From Haberlea rhodopensis (lineage: Eukaryota; Streptophyta; Magnoliopsida; Lamiales; Gesneriaceae): a DNA stretch of 64,000 nt. A program made the translations under genes and the position numbers. This document shows, piece by piece, positions 58,861 through 64,000 of the stretch; positions within the stretch are counted from its first letter, which is position 1, and the number at the start of each line of letters is the position of its first letter. The notes beneath the pieces are model-generated. The model was not told where the DNA came from. It ran no database searches and was given only the letters and a program-made list of their open reading frames with translations. Location of the stretch: positions 4,278,001-4,342,000 of the forward strand of contig CAJQUN010000024.1 of NCBI GenBank assembly GCA_907163345.1. Direction: 5' to 3'.

Positions 58861-59023
58861 AAAGCTGATGGTAAATGTAAATAGTTATTGACGATGAATG
58901 AAACTGAATTTTTTTTCCCGTTTTATGTGGGGCCTACGAGATTAATAGTTTATCCATTTTGCGTTTGGTTAAAATATTAAAAATTATAGAACGCTAGACT
59001 GGTTTGAGATATAAAAAAAATGG

Positions 59024-60247
59024 TAATACATGAAATGGTCCCTCTTGTTTGCACACATTCTCAATTTAGTCCATCTTGTTTGCAATGACCCGATTTAGTC
59101 CTTCTAGTTTTCTAATTTGTCTCAAATCAGTTCTAACCGTTAAATGCACCGTTAAAACTAACGGAAAGGACTGAATCGGGTCACTTAAAACATCAGGGAC
59201 TGAATCGGGAATTGATGCAAATATTAGGGACTGATTCAGGTCATTTAAAAAGATTGGGTGACTTAATTTTTTAAATTATTAAAGTAATTAATATGGATAC
59301 TTTATTTATAATTTTGACAATTTTTTGTAAAATTATTATATTTAAATAATGATATAATATATTAAATTCTACCTAAAACCAATTTTCACTCAAAAAAAAC
59401 AAAAGAAAAATCAATAGCATATTGATATACAAAATATATTTCGATGACTAGTTTACTTGTTAAACAATATATATTTTTTATTTCATTAAATTATGTCTAT
59501 CAGATGTGTCATCAATTTATTAAAAAAATATTTTCTTTTTGATAAATTAAATAATTTTTTTGATAAAGTAAATAATTTTTTTATAAATTGATAATACTTT
59601 TTATATTATTTAAATCATCGAAAAATGTAGAATTTAATATATTATATCATAATTTAAATAATTATAAAAAATGTCATTAATTTATAACAAAAATTATTTA
59701 ATTTATCACAAAATTTATTTAATTTATCAAAAATGAAATAATTTTTTTATAAATTGATCACATCGATAGACATAATTTAATGAAATCAAAAATATATCTT
59801 ATTTAATAAGTAAACTAGCCATCGAAATATATTTGTATATTAATATGATATTGATTTTTCTTTTGTTTGTTTGAGTGAAAAAATGGTTTTATGAAAATTT
59901 AATATATTATATCATTATTTAAATAAAATAATTTTATAAAAAAGTTGCCAAAATTATAAATAAAATATCCATATTAATTGCTATAATAATTAAAAATTGA
60001 AAGAATTAAGTCACACAATCTTTTTAATTACCCAAGTCAGTCCCTAATGTTTGCATCAATTCCCGATTCACTCCCTGAAGTTTTAAGTGACCCGATTCAG
60101 TCCTTTCCGTTAGTTTTAACGGTGCATTTAACGGTTAGGACTGATTTAGGACAAATTAGAAAACTAGAAGGACTAAATCGGGTCAGTGCAAACAAGAGGG
60201 ACTAAATCGAGAATGTGTGCAAACAAGAGGGATCATATCAAGTATTA
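59024..60247. mobile_element. 1.22-kb near-perfect inverted-repeat (foldback) element
   Basis: The left arm starts TAATACATGAAATGGTCCCT and the right arm ends with its near reverse complement, and the arms stay complementary inward through AT-rich sequence to a centre near 59,635. The outer 250 bp contain 'aaaactagaaggactaaatc'-type phrases on both arms. There is no coding capacity. The arms differ by scattered substitutions and small indels, so the element is not newly formed. Superfamily is uncertain; a target duplication was not clear. Confidence 0.8.
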
Positions 60248-61245
60248 TTTCTAAATAAAAAAAAAACTGTCAAGATATTCATTCCTCAATTATTTCATTA
60301 TATTTGTATCAAATGATGTTTTAATGCCAATATTTCATTTTCTACCTATTTAAAAGCTTAAATTATCCATCAGCTCATGTGAATGAAGTTATTAAAATAT
60401 GTCAAGTGATCGATCCAGCGAAATGTTGATTGAGATAGCAGGTTGAAAGTTTCATGAAAATAAAATCCAGTTTTTTTTTGTTATTTAAATAAAATTACAT
60501 ATTCACTTGCAATTCCATATTTCAACTACTTAAAATTCAATATTTATTGAGTTTTCGGACTTAGTCAGAGTGGATATATTCATTTCCCTCTTTGAGAAAG
60601 AATCGAGTTCGAGTCACGCTATGCAAAAAATTATTTTTTCTCAAAAGCTGATTTTGTTAATTTTGATAAACATCTTAAAACTAAAAAGCATATTGTACGA
60701 TTAGAACCATAAAACAATGATAAAAATTATTATTTCTCGATAATCGTAATGTAAAAACAAAATTATAATTTATAATTTATCACAAATTTAACACACAATG
60801 TTATTAGCTCCAATTTGTAAAACATATAATGCAACATCTCAAGGGCATCATCTTGATCGCTATATATCAAATAAAAACTGATATCATAGGCTATTATTTC
60901 TTCTTATAATAGTAAAATAATAATAATAATAATAATATTGTCATTACTCTCACATACCAAAAAAATTACAATAGAAAAAATAAATTTTTTTTAGAAAACA
61001 CACCAAAATATTTGTCCAATTTACTTAACTGGATTCATACAATACCAATGTAAAACTTAAACTATCGTCTTTACTTAACATTCAGACTAAATTTGACATC
61101 GAAGTTTAAATTGTCGCCATTGGGTCAAAATTATCCCAAGTCATTCAGATAACGTACAATAAATTATCTAACTAAATAAGCCATCAAATGATCTCCATCA
61201 AACGTGCATATAAATACATAAATCAACATTTCAAAAAATATGTAC
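60248..61245. other. Intergenic interval, AT-rich, nothing recognised
   Basis: No ORF of interest is seen. A short (TAA)n run lies at about 60,908-60,938. The right edge probably adjoins the 3' UTR of the RING gene. Confidence 0.6.
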
Positions 61246-61529
61246 AGTTCATCTCATTGATTTCAAATAAAAAAAATAAAAGAAAAAACAATATACACGG
61301 AGATGGAACTCAATGGTCCTTTGATCCATCATGTTTTCTCGAGTTTGGATCAAACCCCGTTCGTTGAATGACAAAGACACAAGTATAATAATGACAGCAT
61401 ACAGAGAATTTTCAGTAAATATCAAATACAAATGTTGAGCTTGCAGTTCTCTTCCGTGTGGAACACATCAAATTCGACATGTTGGGTTTGGAAAAAAGTG
61501 ATAGTGGGTTTCAAGATCACGTTAGTGGA

Positions 61530-64000
61530 TCAAAACAACTGGAAGAGGAGAGTAGTTGATCCATCCCCGTATGAACGAAGATCGGCAGGTCGAACCAGTG
61601 CCCTGCATAAAGGACAAGTCCTTTCCCTTTCGAACCTGAAAGAAGAAACAGCATTGAGATAAAACGCTGCCAATATTTGAAGAAACCTCCAAAATTAAAC
61701 AAAGGCAAAGGAAGAAGAAACCAATGACAACGAATTGCAAAACACATCCAAAGCAGCAAATCTACCGCTGGCTGCCAAATGCTTACAACGCAAGTTGTAA
61801 CTAGTTAATGAGGTATACAAATTTTCCTTATTATTTCCTTTTACTAAGGTGATCAGTCAAAAAGTCTCTTGCTTTAACACAACACAACATATCGGGAGAA
61901 CAACATTTTGAGGAAATAACAAGGGAGGGCTCCAACACGAGCAGACAAACAAGCTATCATTCTTGTGCGTAGGGACAATTTGATTGAAAGCAGATACACA
62001 AGCATGATTCCATAATTCATGACTACTTGACTCATAAATGCACATTGCCAGGTAACTAAGCAAAAACATAGTACAGTCTAATGAAATTGAAAATACGCGT
62101 GAAATTATGCCATGTCCAAGAAAATTAGAACAGATTAAGCACTGGGGGAAAACACTACCATTCTGAAACACAGTCTTCACAGAATATATGTTTGCATCGT
62201 AACAAAATTGGGGCATGCATCTTCTCCTGGCATATAGCACATAAATCTCCTGTTGCATTCACCTAAGCAGAATATTTTAATGTTCTGTCAGTATGCAACG
62301 AATTTTATATGCCAAAATGTGTGTCTAATGGTAATAGTATTAAAAAAAAAAGAAACTTGGGGGATTTCATGCAGCTTATCAACCTCTAGCCATGCCCAAT
62401 CAACTCAGGGAAAAACAAGTCAAGTGGATATGATAAAATACAGTTTTATCAGTTCATTCTATCAATATTAGAAATATGGAACCGTACTTTATGAGCTGTT
62501 GACCATATTGTGAGCTCATTTGTTCAGGAAATGAATTTGAAAATGTGGTAGAAAGAAGCACAAGTCTTTATCATGGTTTGGCACAAACACAGAGCCAGAT
62601 ATTGAAGTCACCTTGCGAATTTGGGAGTAGTCAAAACCATTTCAAAGCTACAATATTTAGATTTTTGTACGTGAAAGTGGGAGAATGGGTGAAAATTAAT
62701 AGGCCGCCAGAAATATAGCACCTGCTCCGATGTGGCATCAGACCCATAATGAATGTCCTTCCTAGATAATGCCTTCAAAGCAGTAACAAAGGACCGAACC
62801 TGCAGAGCAGTAAGACAGGGAGAGCGCCAATGCCTTAAGGTTTTGGTTTACAAGATTCAAGGACCAGCCACAATAGGAAGTTGGCAAATAACATACCTTC
62901 TCAACAATTGATGTAAGCTTGAAAGTTAAATACAGCCCTGTTGTCAGTGTTGAAAAAAGACTCCCATACTCTTTGTTTAAGAAGAATCTATACCATACCG
63001 GGCTTGGTAACAGGGCACGGTATAGAAGCAGCCAGTATTCAACCAGAGTCAACAACTGACCCTGAATGATCAATATACTGCCATTAGATTCTGGTTCAAT
63101 TCAACTATACGTTAAAAGATCATATACCAGAAGTGTATCATCAACTATGGGAAACTGTTACCTGTCTACGAAAATTGTGGCCTCTACCATCCTTATAATA
63201 CATTAACAAAACCAATTTGAGGACCATAGCTGTCTGGCACACCATTGCATCTGGAAGTAACAAGACAAAGCAAGCATAAGCCATAATTTCCAACATAATG
63301 AACTCAAAAAAAACCCACCAACCTACAGAAATGAGAAAAAAAATATCCAAACAAAGAAGAAGTTAATTATAAGGAGCACAAATGACTAAACAAAAAGGCA
63401 TAACAAAACTAACACGTGAAAATTTACAAGCATTGTAATATTCTCATGTTACAGCAGATATCTGGTGATAAAACATAAGCGAGAATTTGTACTAAATATA
63501 TGATGACAAGGTTAAGGCTTTCAGGCTCCACAGAACGAAAAGGAATGTGAGTCTAACACATAGCATTGGTAGCTGCAATACTCCATAATTTATCAGGAGG
63601 AGGCATCTTACAAGCCATACGGGTTATATAATGATAAATCAAACTAAAACCTCTTTTAAGTCCACTATAAGCAGAGTGATCTTTAAAGGACTCGATTCCT
63701 AAAAACTTTTTCAGTAAGAAAAAAAAAGATTCCAAATTCACATTCCTGTGTAAATATGAATTGTATTTCTTAATTCGAAAAAAGAAGAAGAACAACAAGA
63801 AGAAGAAGAAGGTGAAAAACCATACCATTTACCAGGATGATAAATGTTGCATGCCAAAAAGGTGGGGTGGCTTTTGGAGGAATCATAAGTAACGAATAGT
63901 AAATATCATCCTTTCGATACCACCAGTAGATTCCAAGAACATGAAGCAAGAATACAAGGGAATAACCAGCAAGGACAGAAATCCTCCTCTCTCTCTGCAA
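61530..64000 (-). CDS. RNFT-type RING and transmembrane E3 ubiquitin ligase (5' end beyond the window)
   Basis: Six exons lie in the window: >64,000-63,826; 63,250-63,162; 63,061-62,897; 62,799-62,722; 62,262-62,159; 61,635-61,530, all GT-AG and in phase. Hydrophobic segments (YSLVFLLHVLGIYW, WHATFIILVNDAMV, MVLKLVLLMYY, LLTLVEYWLLLYRALL) indicate several membrane helices, followed by a C-terminal C3HC4 RING (CAICQEKM, CKHIFCEDC, CPLCR). The protein ends FQLF. This matches the RNFT1/2 family, ER-membrane ubiquitin ligases linked in animals to ER-associated degradation; the plant role is inferred. The first visible exon stays open to the window edge, so the N-terminus is missing. Confidence 0.9.

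Overview
This window is nuclear DNA of a flowering plant, most likely a eudicot. The evidence is split genes with GT-AG introns, a chloroplast import receptor (TOC34), a mitochondrial F1-ATPase subunit, an ATG18 autophagy protein, and plant Ty1/copia and Ty3/gypsy lineages. The species cannot be fixed from the sequence. The left half (1 to about 31,050) is almost wholly nested or abutting LTR retrotransposons. The right half (about 33,600 to 64,000) carries five real genes, all on the minus strand, separated by degenerate elements, MITE-like inverted repeats and microsatellites.

Left half. Positions 1-6,390 hold a decayed minus-strand Athila-like Ty3/gypsy element: gag, protease, RT and partial RNase H, with frameshifts and a deletion that removes integrase. 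Positions 7,403-16,972 hold a minus-strand SIRE-like Ty1/copia element with one complete 1.19-kb LTR, PBS, PPT, intact gag, frameshifted pol and a long broken third ORF downstream of pol. Its 5' LTR is cut to 37 bp and joined, at a G run, to a 1.5-kb LTR (16,976-18,491) of a second Athila-like element, whose internal region runs into a 500-N assembly gap (19,690-20,189). Positions 20,594-31,051 hold a complete, young, plus-strand Tat-lineage Ty3/gypsy element: 723-bp LTRs with four mismatches, TAGTC target duplication, dual RNase H, an 83-bp hairpin-bearing tandem repeat, and an antisense three-exon gene with its own TATA box.

Right half, left to right, all minus strand: a degenerate BOI-like RING gene (33.7-34.4 kb); mitochondrial ATP synthase F1 delta' (two exons, 203 aa); a long repeat-rich interval with a 5'-truncated LINE; TOC34 (seven coding exons, 301 aa); a conserved WD40-like protein of unknown role (eight exons, 474 aa); ATG18-type PROPPIN (four exons, 408 aa); and the 3' part of an RNFT-type RING/transmembrane E3 ligase gene that runs off the right edge. 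They are ordinary housekeeping genes with no apparent shared pathway.

The most unusual signal is a family of paired 12-14 bp palindromes, about 80-90 bp upstream of the TATA-like box in Athila-like LTRs. Two arrays (5,951-6,163 and, inverted, 39,311-39,520) use the core GCGATCGATCGC and have nearly identical eight-site spacing (about 21/31/21/31/22/50/22 bp between centres). A third (18,033-18,119) keeps the 20-21/32 bp spacing with a different core, GCGTAATTACGC. The conserved near-helical phasing with a changed core suggests a modular U3 regulatory array that I do not recognise from described elements.
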